Of a stretch of DNA of 64,000 nt, positions 22,425 through 33,869 are shown piece after piece. This DNA comes from Podocnemis expansa (lineage: Eukaryota > Chordata > Testudines > Podocnemididae), in NCBI GenBank assembly GCA_007922195.1, contig ML681971.1, positions 2,879,167 to 2,943,166 on the forward strand. The letters run 5' to 3'. The translations under genes and the position numbers were made by a program. The notes beneath the pieces are model-generated. The model had not been told where the DNA came from. It searched no databases and was given only the letters and a program-made list of their open reading frames with translations. The first letter of the stretch is position 1. Each line of letters begins with the position of its first letter.

Positions 22425-23025
22425 CTGATGTGAGTTATGACACTGGGGCAAGTGGCATCTGTAGAAAGGGATGGTTGAAGCTTATGATGATGGGTGAAGG
22501 ATGAAGCTTTCCCTAAGCTTCCCATCCCACCTAGTTGGTCAGCAGCCCTGCCCACACTGCCCATTCTTCTGTCCCAGGGCCCAGCCCCACACCCTTGCCT
22601 GCTTGCCCCACTCACCACTATGTCTCCCCCGCTCCACATGAGAAGTGATGGGGGCGGGGGGTGGATGAGCAAGGAGGAGGTACTCAATGAGCAGTGTGAG
22701 CAGGGGAAGAGGAGTGACACATATGGGGAGCAACAATGAGAGGGGGAGGGATGCAGTGGCAGGGAGGGTGTGGAAGAGGTTTGGGGTTGAGTGGTGAGGG
22801 AAGCAGAGATGTGGTGAGAGGTTGAGACTGTAGCCTCGGGTGAGGCAGGCCCTGGGTTGGAGAGAGGGTGGATTATGGACACCATCGCAGTGGAAGAAGT
22901 GGGATGGGAAGCTCACCATCCCTTACTCTCCATAGGAAGGTTCCCTAGCTGGCCATTGGTCTGGCCATTTAAAATTGCCTGGCTCCTTTGCTGCCTTTTC
23001 CCTGGCTCAGTGGGCCTGCTAATAA
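22425..23025. other. GC-rich insertion inside CR1, unassigned
   Basis: This purine-rich block (GGGGCGGGGGGTGGATGAGC and similar) lies between two CR1 segments that are adjacent in related copies. The minus-strand open frame of 201 codons at 22280-22885 is low-complexity Ser/Pro/His and follows the composition; I do not call it a gene. Confidence 0.5.
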
Positions 23026-23480
23026 AATATTAGGAGCCATCAAGAAAGGGATAGTGAAATGAGAGAGACAATATTGCAATATTCTTGGGTGCCCGTGGAT
23101 TTATGCAGACTTTGAATGCTGTATTCTGTTCTGGTTACTGCATCTTAAGGTTATAGAGGAATTGGAAAAAGTTGAGAGATGGGCAACCAAGATGATCAGG
23201 AGTATGAAACTACTTCCGTATGAGGCGAGACTAAAAGAAGGGCTGCTTGTCTTAGCAAAGAGACCAGGAGATGATAGAGATGTATAAAATCATGAATGGT
23301 TTGGAAAAAGTGAATAGGGAAGTGTTATTTACCCAGTCCTACAATGCAAAAGCTGAGGTTCATCAAGGAAACTAGTAGACAGCAGAGTTAATACAAACAG
23401 GAGGTAGTTTTCACACTGTGCTGAATGTTAGCTGTCTACCTTTCTGAAGAAGGTGATGTGAAACTTGATATGTTTCTGCT

Positions 23481-24465
23481 AAGTTTTATTTTTGACAAAT
23501 AAGCATTTTCTGATGAAAAGATAACTAGAAAAAATTCTGAATTCTAATTTTAAGTGCTTTGGTTTGAAACACTAATGTTCTCTCAATAAAGGTTTTTGTA
23601 TGTAAGAGTAATTGTTGAATATTTTGATAACTTCATTTTTATCACCCCTCTCAACCTAATTAGAAAGTAGTTAGACCACAAGGCAAGGGTACAGAGTCTC
23701 TACAGTTTTCAGAGAGGTTCTAATTCTAATAATAGAGACTTGTAAACACAGCTAGGCCCTGAAAGAATAGAGGAAATTCTCCAGTAACTTTTGTTTGTTG
23801 TTGTTGTAATTAGAGGTGGAATACATATCTGTAGCTAGGCTTTCACACCCTCTGGTGAAAGTATTCAGATTGCCTCCAGTTTTGGCCCCCCCCCATTATA
23901 GGCTATTTTGTACACATACCACCTTTTGAATGAAGTCTTGAGGAAGAGATTTTGCTGAGTGACGTTTTTACTACTTAACTAGCAGATTTCTATCCTCTGT
24001 TCCGAACTGTGTATAGACTAATTACCTACCAAATTCTGTTTTTAAAATTTGTTTTGTTTGTATGTATGTAAATGGATAAACACTTTTTGGGTTAGTTAGT
24101 TTTATATACTTTTTAGTAAATGTAAATTTAGTTTTTCTAAGAAGAAAAAAGCTTATTTTTAGAGATTATAAATTCCAGTCTGCAGTAATTTTATGTCAGT
24201 TAAACTCTTGAAAAGAGAAATGAAAGGAATGACTGTTTAATTATAGCAGTGAGAATAGTATCGCTGATACTTTGATTATGAAAACAAGGAAGAGAATTAA
24301 TATGCACAGTCCTATGATTTTTACAATAAAATCTGTTGAAATTTCAAAGGAACACTAGATATGTTAAATTATGCTATGATTATGAATATTTGTAGTTTAC
24401 ACCTTGTCTGACATCTCTCATCTCTAATGAAGCTTTTGTCATTGATAATGTAGAGCTCAAATATG
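23481..24465. other. No recognisable gene
   Basis: AT-rich DNA with a C run near 23889. No repeat or exon recognised. Confidence 0.4.
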
Positions 24466-24473
24466 CTTTAGAT

Positions 24474-24836
24474 CAGTGGTTATCAACCTTTTTGAGTATG
24501 AGAACACCTTTTTGGCATCAAAAAATTTCATGGACCCCCAAATGGTAATAATTGTTATCAAGGACTGACTGCAGAAATGAAGGACCTGGCCCCTGCCTGC
24601 TCCTAAGAGGTGGGAACATATCCAGGATGAGGCTGCTTGCAGCAGGCAGATACAATTCATTTAGAATTTTAGAGCCCTCTCCAACATGAATCACTGGCTG
24701 GCAGTGGCTGGGGCTGGACTGGGCCCAAGTCACCTGCTGCTGGCTAACAGCAACTGGGGCTGGATGTATTCACAATCCCCTTGCAATAACTCCACAGACC
24801 CCCAGAGATCCCTGGACTCCAGGTTGGGAACCACTG
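24474..24836. mobile_element. hAT-like non-autonomous element with perfect 8-bp TSD
   Basis: Inverted ends CAGTGGTTATCAACC and GGTTGGGAACCACTG bound a 363-bp element. CTTTAGAT flanks both sides (24466-24473 and 24837-24844). The ends resemble Charlie/Buster-type hAT termini. No transposase frame. Confidence 0.92.
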
Positions 24837-24844
24837 CTTTAGAT

Positions 24845-25424
24845 GAAAAGAACCTTTCTGTTAGCAGTGTCAAACTGAGCCTTTTTAATCTGTAAAGTTG
24901 AACAAAAATCCTCCGATGCAATAAAGTACTCTTATTTATTACAGTATACCACTGAGTTTATAATTGACTGCATGTAAGAATTCAATGTCATTAGTGATTT
25001 TTTGCGTGGAATTTTTAGAAGTATTTAAGTGATGAGCCCAAATCATAAAGAGTCAAATACCTATCTGCAATGTTTCCAGTTCTAATTATATTTTGAGTCT
25101 CTGGATTTTTAGGATTTGCCTGCTGGTTGTAGAGAGAGATTGCTGCAGCAAGCAATTTAATACATAGCTCTGTGTAGAATCTTAATATACTGGATCCCAT
25201 TCTTGATCCATTACTCCCTTAAAAAGCTGAGTCAGGTGTGAGTAGTAGAAGTGCTAATAATTGATTTTTTTTGAGCAGTATAGGTGCCTGATATTGGCAT
25301 CTTAACATGTGTTACTTTCCTAAAATCTTTTTGTGCGTGCGTGCGTAGCCTGGAAATGAAATGAGATGTGGGGAAACGAAGTAGTGCCAGAAAGTAAGAA
25401 AAACAGTTAACAGGATAAATAGAT
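24845..25424. other. No recognisable gene
   Basis: AT-rich DNA with a short GTGCGTGCGTGCGT run at about 25333-25346. Nothing else assigned. Confidence 0.4.
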
Positions 25425-25822
25425 GTTATTTTTTAAGCAATTGCACATGTCAATTTCACTATAGATCTGTGTGTGCCTTGTACACAGTGGGAGATTTTTG
25501 CCTGTGCAGTTCCACTGGAGCTGTGTGATTGCCCTCAGCTGCTTCATGCTATTGCATGCAGATGTAAAGGGCAGCACTGCTCCTGATCCCACTCTGCTCT
25601 TCGGTACTGCCAGTGACAATTGGAACTGCAATCTTTGTATCCGAAAGTCTTCTCTCTTTTTAATGTATGTCATACATATAGTGTTTATTGTAGCTTGCTT
25701 GTTTGTAAGTAGACATAAGAGCAAAGTTAAAGATGTTTTCTTGTAGTGTGATTGTGGGGGTCACCAGTACTCATTAGGGTACTTGGCATGGTATTGGACT
25801 CCTATCTCCTTCTCTTGGCTTC

Positions 25823-26077
25823 ATGGTCTGTCTCTCATGTAACAGGTCTATGACAGTGAGTGACACATATCTCAGCTGCCTTAAGTGTCTAGGAGAGATG
25901 CATGTGAATGACAAGTGTCACATTTGTAGAGGGTTCAAGCCCCAATCAGAAAAGGACAGAGCTGTGGACTCAAGTACCTGCTTTATGGAGTCTGCACATC
26001 GCCCACCATTGGAATGTCCCCACTCAGAATGGGTACTGAGCACATCCAGATCAGTTTGTAATGCCCTCTCAATCTGA
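25823..26077 (+). pseudogene. gag: DIRS copy E gag N-terminal fragment
   Basis: An 84-codon open frame starts MVCLSCNRSM. It carries the same cysteine layout as gag of copies A and C: CLSC, then CLKCLGE in place of CIKCLGE, then a His and CHIC. The basic KPQSEKDRA stretch follows the finger. Downstream the frame leaves gag-like sequence and ends in TGA. It could in principle still make a small zinc-finger peptide, but nothing shows that it does. Confidence 0.65.
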
Positions 26078-26189
26078 CTGAGTCAAGAGGCAGATCCTCA
26101 TCACCAGGATCAAAGAGACAGTGTATCCAGAAAACTTGGTACTAGAGCATCATTTGGTACCTCTCGCTCAAACTACCTGTGGTGTCATC

Positions 26190-26287
26190 TACAGTGCAGT
26201 GGACATGTGCAGTCACTCAAAGAGAAACAACTTTTACCAACTTTTCTGTAACCATTGATCTTTGAGATCTGTTGCACATGTCCATCC
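26190..26287 (+). repeat. DIRS copy E internal complementary region
   Basis: The first half (GTGCAGTGGACATGTGCAGT, CACTCAAAGAGAAAC) is the reverse complement of the left end at 25425-25465. The second half (ATCTTTGAGATCTGTTGCAC, ATGTCCATCC) is the reverse complement of the right end near 26460-26500. The join reads GAGAAAC-AACTTTTACC. Confidence 0.7.
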
Positions 26288-26532
26288 ACGAACTATCCTC
26301 CTTCCCCTCTATATTGGAATCTTACTGGTAGGAAGGTAATGAGGTGGTCAGGCACCACTGCAAGCATTCATATTTGACATCAGAAGTTGCATTCTTCCCT
26401 GATAAATACTGCTGAGAGAACACTCTCCAACTGTGCATGAGGCTTGTGCACCTAGAGGACTGGACATATGCAACACATCTCAAAGAGTTGTTGTGGGAAG
26501 ATTCATTCATAGGTAACCATTTTTTGGTGTTG

Positions 26533-26735
26533 ACAAGTTCCAAAGGAGTATCTGTGTTAGTCCAGTTCAGCAAAACAAAGGAGGAGTCAAGTGGCACCTT
26601 TAAAGACTAACAAATTTATTTATCACATGAGCTTTCACGGGAGAAAATCCCACTTCATCAGCCTCCTGTGAAAGCTCATGAGAGAGATAAATTGGTTAGT
26701 CTTTAAGTGCCACAGGACTCCTTGTTCTCTTTTTT
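26533..26735. repeat. Foldback repeat, palindromic
   Basis: The left arm begins AGTTCCAAAGGAGTATCTGT and contains GAGCTTTCACGGGAGAAAAT; the complementary right arm ends AGTGCCACAGGACTCCTTG. The centre is near 26660. It lies 15 bases after DIRS copy E. Confidence 0.8.
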
Positions 26736-27614
26736 TGGGTGGACATTTGTGTTCTGGGTAAGTGATGGAGATGGTAGGACAATGGAAGATGAAGAGATTA
26801 CTGGAATGGAGGGAAGGGAGTCAGTAGACAGATGAAATCAGGAAGAGGATATTATGATCATTATGATCATCTAGGGTGAGATTCTGTGACTTTAATTCAC
26901 ATTTGCACCCTCCTGGTTTGGGGCTGGCATTCCCTGTAGCATGATTGAAGCAGCCCTCTGGAGGGCTATCTAAATTATGTCAATCTGTCCCTGCTTGCCA
27001 TGGGCAGCAGCACAGCTCATTTGGGAAATATTGGTGCTTAGTCTGTTTTTAGCAAGTAAAATAAAGAAGCAACTTGACCTGACATGCCTTTAGAAACAAA
27101 TATGAAAGAACCAAGAATGTTTAAATATTTGATTCAAAAGGCTGAGCTTAACTGCAGCATAAATACTCAGCTATTTCAGATGTGAAAATGAATTAGTATA
27201 CTATGCTGGATGTTCTTTTGCTGTAGAAGTATAAAGTATTTCTAAATGACACAAAAAAAGTTGTAACTAAATCCACAACAGTAACTGAAAGTGAAAGATG
27301 TATTTACTTTTTTTAACCTAGTTTCAGAATTCACTAACATCTCTTTAGTGATCTGATTGAAAATAGACAGTGCAATTGCCAAGTGCATGAGGGGGTCCCC
27401 AAATGAAAATTGGAAACCTTAATGTAATTAATTTGTTTAATTACACAAACACTTAGCATCAAAAGTGTTTTCTAGGAAGTGATATAAAAATTTAAAATGA
27501 TTATCTTCAAAAGTGAACCTTTTATTTCTCTTACTGTATACACTTTCGTAATCAGTTTTCTACATGGCTGTCTTCGAAATATTTATGTTGATAGAAGAAT
27601 AATCGTGAGGTTGA
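26736..27614. other. No recognisable gene
   Basis: Mixed sequence. A GC-richer patch at 26880-27040 may be an old repeat that I cannot name. Confidence 0.4.
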
Positions 27615-27639
27615 TTTTTTTTTTTTTTTTTTTTTTTTT
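27615..27639. repeat. Poly(T) tract
   Basis: A run of 25 T. It could be the poly(A) tail of an old minus-strand retroposed copy, but no insert is recognisable next to it. Confidence 0.9.
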
Positions 27640-29208
27640 ATTACAAGCAACTAGAATGGCATTGCTGGGATTTTATTGGCAAGTTGGAGATTAAGCTAAA
27701 GAAAAATATTTACTTGAGTAATATGATATACAAGATGATGACCTATTGATGTAATTCCATTGTGTCTGACAATTCAGGAATGACTCTTTAGTTGATGAGG
27801 ATCAAGCTGAATTGAACATTTATTTTAAGCAAGCTTTGCTTGAAAAAATTGGAAATAATTGTATTATGAATGAATGGTAAAATCACTATTTAAATGTCTA
27901 CGGTATACTCATTCTTCATGATAAACAGCTATTAAAAATGTAATACTTTGTGTATGCATGCCTTCACTCAAGTATTCTCAGCATGATAAGACCACAGATT
28001 ATCCACTCTCATTTTAAATTAAAATTCCTCAAGGTTGTGCCCCTCTGTGGATCTTCTCTAAGATGCCACAAAGCTGCCGTGCAAAAAGTGGTCAAATATT
28101 TGTTTATTCCTGTGCTTGCCTCCATTTGTGGGCCAAAACATTTAATGTCTGCTGCACTGAGATGTGAGGTGGTTACCTTACCAGGTCAGCGGTCTCTTGT
28201 TTCCAAAATATTATATGATAAAGGCTTAGATTGTGATGGAATTGTAGCTGCCATAATAGATTACGGAGGCTGTATTTTGAACTGTAAGCAAAAACAAGCA
28301 GGAGGAAAAGAATGCTTCAGGATAAGCCACTTCTCTGCAAACACTTGAAGTTTAAGAAACTGTGCAGGACAGGAAAAAGTATGTGTCCTGGTGATCAAAA
28401 GACCCGTGACACATTTGAAAAGAAAAACTTTAAGGAGAAGGGGGATATGTTTGTGGGAGCCAGATTGGGAGATGCACTCTGCAAGTGTCTGAAGAAGTTA
28501 AGTAGTCTCAGGTTGCCCTCAGGACATGCTAAGAGTTTATGCAACAGGTGTATGTTCATTGTTTTTAAAATCCTTTTTGTAAATGCTTTGTTGTATTATA
28601 AGCCATGTTATGTACTCTAACCTTTGATTTGAGGAAGTAATCCATTTAAAACTTGTGAAGTTAAAAGAATAACTTCCTCCTGAAAATTTAGAAACTAAGA
28701 TGATGATTTTCAATGCAAAGTGAACATGTTTTAAATACTAAGTGTTTTTAAACATCTTTCTCAGCAAACAAAATATTTAAGAACTTCATATTGCATGTAT
28801 GTATGTAGGTGTATATACCCTTATAGAATATGTTAGTGTCTTTCACAAATATGGCTACTTCTGAATCTTGTGAACTGAGTTTCTACAAACCCCTTCACAA
28901 ATAAAGTTGTAATTGCTTGTTTGAAGTTTTAATTACAAGCATTTGTACTTAAACTTCATTTTACTAGTGTCAAGGATTGGAACATCAGAGGTGGGTAGGT
29001 CATAGGTTAAAATCTGAATAAGGTAGCTAGAGCCTGGAATAGAGGCCTTCAGGAAGATGGCGAAGTTGCAGATTCTCAGGCAGAGGGATCTTTGGCAGCT
29101 GGCAGGTCTGTTGAGGCCTCAAGAAACAGGGCTACCCTTCTGATTGCCTTAGCAAAGGGAAGAATATAGAGTTGGGTGTGGACCTAGGTGGGACAAAGGA
29201 GAAAGGTT
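27640..29208. other. No recognisable gene
   Basis: The + strand open frame at 27950-28348 (132 codons) is long for this composition, but it shows no domain, no codon pattern and no splice context. I leave it uncalled. Confidence 0.4.
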
Positions 29209-29216
29209 GTTTAGAA

Positions 29217-29385
29217 CAGCGGTTCTTAACCACAGTGTCAGGACACATTGTGTCACCATGCAGTGGGATGTGCGCCTCAGAGTTGAGGCGATTGCTGGAT
29301 TTGGCATGAGGGAGTGTGTTAGGGTGTCCTATATAGCTGCATTATGCTGTCAAGTGTATCGTGACCCACAAAAGGTTGAGAACTG
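29217..29385. mobile_element. hAT-like non-autonomous element
   Basis: Inverted ends CAGCGGTTCTTAACC and GGTTGAGAACTG bound 169 bp. The flanking 8-mers GTTTAGAA (29209-29216) and GTCTAGAG (29386-29393) match at six of eight positions, consistent with an aged duplication. Confidence 0.85.
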
Positions 29386-29393
29386 GTCTAGAG

Positions 29394-32194
29394 GATGAAG
29401 CTGGGCTTGGAGAGTGTAAGGAGTGGAACTGCATCCAAGTAATGAGGGTTTGCTGGTGACTGGAAATAGGCAGTGAAGACTGGCTAAGGAACTAAGGCTG
29501 CAGGCTTGGAAATGCAGCTATAGAATCAGTAAAATAATCCTAGCTATCCTAGGAGAAAGTTTGTATATCATCAGAGAGAACTTTAACTAGCATTTAAGCT
29601 TTCAACAAATATGCACAGAACTTTTCACATAAAGTATAAGAACTTAGAATTTTATTAAATCAGAACACACAAAACCTAAGGCAATTTTAGGACACATTTT
29701 TAAAATTAATGTAAGTGCCATTCAACAATATACAACTGCACAGGTCCATTAATTTTTTTTACAAGTTATAGAAATTGCAATATTTATTTACATTAACACC
29801 AACCGTAGCACCTTGTTAACTTTCAGACCATTAAATAAACATTGTCGCTGTTCACCAGACAGTGTAACTCTGCCCTCTGTCAGAGTTCACAAGAACTAAA
29901 ATTCTACTCTTCCTATAGATTCTCTCAGATAAGTACAAAGAAGAAGAAAAATATTTAAGCCCTTGTTCTTTTTTCTACCCGGGCTGTAAAATAAAATAAA
30001 ATAAAAAAAGACCTTAAATGAGATTTATAGTCTGCAAAATAAAAGATATAATGAAATACTTCGACTGCTTGGACTTCAGTCTAATCCTTTCAGTCTCTTA
30101 TGTTTCTACTTGGTGCTTACATTACTATGCTATATAAGCACGGCCAAATAAGTCACTTCCTACTGACCAAAATAATTCCTCATGTTATAGATGAATATTA
30201 GTCAAAAACAAATGTTCAGACAGATGTAGGAAATACGTTTGCCTGACACACTGAAAAAATGTCCCATTACGTTAAAGCAAGAACAGCGTCTTGTAATGAA
30301 ACATCAGATTTGATGCTGAAAAACAAATATGTGCACACTGAACTAACTAAATCTTCAGAGCTTGAAGAAACATATTATGGGCTGTTCCAAAGTGATCAGA
30401 TCATGAAAGAGACTACCATTGACCTGAGCATAAGCTGGATTCGATCTTAAATAACATAAAGTGACAAAGGTAAGGTTATTTGGTCATTAAGAACATTTGC
30501 TTAATGATATGTAAGAGTATTAGGGTTTGCATCAGAATTGTTTGTGACATCATATTGTGATTTCTGTAGTTTCTGATTTATTTTTTTAATGGATAAATGT
30601 CCTCCCTTGACTTGCTTTTAGCAAATTGGACTGTTTTGTACCAAAAGAAAATGTATTAAGTACTTGTGGTACGTGAATAAAGTAATATAGTTACCAATAG
30701 CAAGCTAACATTAAGATGGATGATCTAATATTTTAACAATTTTGGGGCTATCTGCTTTTAATTTTACTGTAAGGTACACCATGGTTTATCAGATTTTTGT
30801 AATCTGTGTTTGTCTCCTACAATTCACTGGTCTTCTGATCCGCAAATTGATTTTTTTCACCTCTAAATCTTAACTTGTATCTGAGTTAACACTTTTTGCA
30901 TATACAATCATTAGTAGTTTTGATTTGTCGTATTTTAAAAACATCCATTATGTATAACTTCAAAATTCATAGGCTAATTTAAATCCTATAATTTGTGATT
31001 TTTTTTTTTTTTTTGGTAACAGAATAATATTTTGTGGCTATTGAGCACTGACTACTGAAGTTACATATCAGTGAACTATTATTGTTTCATCTGCTGTGCT
31101 TTAAGCTATCACAGTTCTTAAAATTGATACGTACAGTATCACTGCTATTCTTTTTATTCATTGCTTTTCTATTCAGTGTGCTAGAAGTTTAAATCCTTAT
31201 TGCTTAAAACTGATTCACTGACTCGGATTTCAAGGTATTTTCTGAGACCAGATTTTTAGAGAGACCAGGCCATAGACCCAAGAAATGTGTCATGATTTAG
31301 AAACAAACTCCAATACGCAAGTATTATTTTATTATTTAGCCATGTCTACAAACAATAAATAAAGTTAGAAACATTTACTTCTTAGAAAATTATTCTTAAA
31401 AATGGGGGAAGGAAACTGACATTCAGAAGTTATTACACATCAAGGGCTTTTGTAGAGTGCTTAGTTTTATATGTGCCAGGTTTGTTTACGTAAGTATTCA
31501 GGGAGGCTAGTAACTAGTGATATAAGGGAAGATTTTGGTTAATTTAGCTGGTTGCTGTGCTTTACCGCATGGAGCTCTAATAATTTATTGATGAGGCTAG
31601 CTCAGTCTAAAGCTTCTGCAGTGCTCTAGAGCTAATTTACCCTCCAGCATAATCCTAAGACAATAAAAATAAATGATTTGATTCCTACTACCTGTGTGAA
31701 TGATATGATTCACTGGAAACACTGCTTTGGAAAATGTAGTTTAAATAAGGTAAATGAGTACAAAGAGGCTGACAGCATATGATAAAGTGTTGATATCTTC
31801 TCCACTTTTAGCTAAAAGTTGGGTTTTAACCAGGGACTCTCATACCAACAGTGCTGGTAAAGCACTAAACCTTTACAGGTCTACCTTTCCAGTAGGAAGG
31901 TTTGAATAATCTACAGTGTTTCATACTGCTGGATGTGAAGTGAAATTTTGTGTGTTATAGCCTGTTTTGCCATGTAAGTTCTTAGTTTCCTATCTATACT
32001 ACACAATAGAGCTACTTCATAAATACTGAAAAGCAGCCAACTCTGGAGTGGGAGGTGACAACCCTTTTGTTTCCAATCAGTTTGAACAAATCTTGCAGGG
32101 TCTAAATCTAAAGCAGCTGCTGGTGGTGAAGTTATGACCACTTTCTTAGCAAATGAAAATTAATGTGAGATTTTAGGCAAATCATAGCATGTAA
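29394..32194. other. No recognisable gene
   Basis: A long AT-rich stretch with few repeats. Bases 29600-30060 carry several TTTATT/AATAAA words on both strands and could be untranslated sequence of a gene I cannot identify. The 63-codon frame at 30259-30450 has no recognisable feature. A T run lies near 30999-31014. Confidence 0.4.
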
Positions 32195-32500
32195 ATTTCC
32201 AGAGAGGTAGTCATGTTAGTAGGTGTACATCAAAAACAACATGACATGGCCTTGTAGTTAAATCTATACCAAGTAGATACAATAATTAATAACTCCAGAG
32301 GCAGTGCTCCTAACATTATAATTGTATACGCCATGATTACCCTTCTGGGAAATTTAAAGAAGCAAATGATTTCCATAGGGGTAGCCATGTTAGTCTGTGT
32401 ACAGCAAAAACAGTGAAAGTCTGGTGGCACCTTAAAGACTAACACATTTCTTCAAGCATAAGCTTCTGTGGGCTCTAACCCACTTTGTCAGATGCATGAA
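32195..32500. repeat. Foldback-family relatives (two fragments)
   Basis: Near 32197, AGAGAGGTAGTCATGTTAGT, and near 32376, AGGGGTAGCCATGTTAGTCT, match the sauropsid variant of the family. The second continues with GGTGGCACCTTAAAGACTAA, AGCATAAGCTTCTGTGGG and ACCCACTTTGTCAGATGCAT. The sequence between them is unassigned. Confidence 0.65.
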
Positions 32501-33020
32501 GTCGAAACTACAGTTGAGAGGTGAATATGTACGAAGGGCAAGTGTTAGCAAAGTCAGTTCAGTTAGGGTAGATGAGGCCCATTCACACCATTTGATACGA
32601 ATGTGATAATGTGTGAACAGGGACAATTACTTTTTGTGATGTGCCAGCATGTAATTTATTCAGATATAACCAAGGTACAAGAATTCACGTAATTCAAGGA
32701 CAGACAGGACTGCTTTGATCATCTAGTCTGACCTTCTTATGTGACACAGGCCAGAGAATGTTCCCAAAATAATGTAGAACATATTTTTTTAGAAACACAC
32801 TAAATTTATCACCATCTTCAGTAAATTGCAGTGGTTAATTACTCTCAAAAATATATGCTTTATTTCTGGTCTGAATTTATCTACTTTCAACTTCCAGCTC
32901 TTAGGTCTTGTTATACATGTCTCTGTAAGGTTGAAGAGCCTTTTATTAAATATGTTTCCCATGTCTGTTTACAAACCATAACGAAGTTACCCCCGTAACC
33001 TTCTCTTCAAGTTGAATAGA

Positions 33021-33258
33021 GGGTATGTCTATATTGATGGTGGCAAATTCTCTGCTGTCAGTTTGCCCTTTCAGGAGTGGATCGCACTACAACTAAAAAT
33101 ACCCATGTAGACATTGTTAGGCTACAACTCCAACCCCTCTCCCTGTGCTTCAGAGCCTGAGCTGCAGTGTCTACGTGGCTACATTTAGCATTGGAATGCA
33201 AACCAAGTCTGTTGACCTGGGCTCTGATATTCACTGCTGCTTGCTCTGTAGATATACC
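33021..33258. mobile_element. TIR element of the GGGTATGTCTACACTGCA family
   Basis: The left end GGGTATGTCTATATTGATGG and the right end CTGTAGATATACC are inverted versions of the family terminus. The body includes GCTGCAGTGTCTACGTGG. It interrupts the CR1 3' region after TTCTCTTCAAGTTGAATAGA. Confidence 0.65.
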
Positions 33259-33615
33259 TGCAGAAGACTCCACACCAAACTAAAAGTTGCTTGTACCATG
33301 TGATTATATTGAGCCTATGATTGTATAGGGCACACATTCAGGCAGTGACACTGACTAACAAAGATTAGAGACTGCTAATCACAGAGGAAAGTTGGGGGGG
33401 ATGTTAAGCAAGCATTGAATTGGGTGCCCTAGGGAAGAAAGTGAGGAAGCCTGTGGAAGAACTAGCCTATAGCAGGTGAAAGAAGACATGGAGTTTGCTG
33501 GCGCTGCCTGGGAAGAACTACCACAGCTATCAAGCAAGTGGAATCAGTAAAAGGGCTAGACTCCTGAATGTGTCAGTTGCAAAGGAGGAACTAAGGTCTT
33601 CTTGAATTGTGAATT
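33259..33615. other. Unassigned insert within CR1
   Basis: This does not match the CR1 sequence expected here and resembles nothing that I recognise. CR1 text returns at about 33617 (GAGCTGAACACAGTAGTTCA). Confidence 0.4.
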
Positions 33616-33754
33616 TCAGAGCTGAACACAGTAGTTCAGCAGCAGTGGATGCACCAGTGCTAAACACAGAGATAAACTAACCTCTCTATTCCTGCTCAAG
33701 ATTCCCCTGTTGTGCATCCGGATTGCATTAGCTCTTTTGACCACACTGTCACAT

Positions 33755-33869
33755 TGGTAAGTTCCCCTCACCTTCAAGCATCTGACAAAGTGGGATTTTC
33801 TCCCATGAAAGCTCAAGCAATAAATAAATTCATTAGTCTTTAAAAGTGCTGCAGGACTCCTTGTTTAAT
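33755..33869 (-). repeat. Foldback repeat fragment with 8-bp flanking repeat
   Basis: It includes AAGTTCCCCTCACCTTCAAG, GATTTTCTCCCATGAAAGCT and AGTCTTTAAAAGTGCTGCAG. The direct repeat TGTCACAT flanks it at 33747-33754 and 33870-33877, and the interrupted CR1 text reads on across it. Eight bases suggests movement by a hAT-type transposase. Confidence 0.7.

Larger units (their letters stand above)
21385..23480 (+). mobile_element. CR1-clade LINE, 3' part, with two insertions
   Basis: CR1 LINEs copy themselves with an endonuclease and an RT. Here 21440-21560 reads as the RT core region: a GVPQGS-like segment at GGATCCCCCAAGGATCTGTG, INNPE, then KFVDD near 21537 in the position of the FADD motif. 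Bases 21600-21660 carry LGDWATK-like codons. The element is broken by a TIR element at 21678-22301, resumes with ELLPLKKKI-like text at 22320, is broken again from about 22425 to 23025, and resumes at 23030 with the conserved 3' ORF end (ATCAAGAAAGGGATAGTG, AGATGGGCAACCAAGATGAT). Many stops; dead. Confidence 0.8.
25425..26518 (+). mobile_element. DIRS copy E, internally deleted, about 1.1 kb
   Basis: The left end GTTATTTTTTAAGCAATTGC with CACATGTCAATTTCACTATA matches, inverted, the first half of an ICR at 26190-26229. A gag zinc-finger segment follows at 25823-25960. Pol is absent. The right side has the second ICR half (26230-26287, containing CTTTGAGATCTGTTGCACAT) and a right ITR at 26460-26518 (TATGCAACACATCTCAAAGA). 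Both ends and the ICR are thus kept while about 4-5 kb of coding sequence is gone. It belongs to a different DIRS family from copies A and C. Confidence 0.75.

Noticed and set aside
22280..22919. 201- and 126-codon minus-strand frames
   Set aside because: Low-complexity Ser/Pro/His translation of a purine-rich insert inside CR1.
27950..28348. 132-codon open frame on the + strand
   Set aside because: No domain, no splice signals, no conserved motif; plausible by chance in this length of DNA.
30259..30450. 63-codon open frame with nearby AATAAA-type words
   Set aside because: Too short and without family features; the region could be untranslated sequence but nothing proves it.
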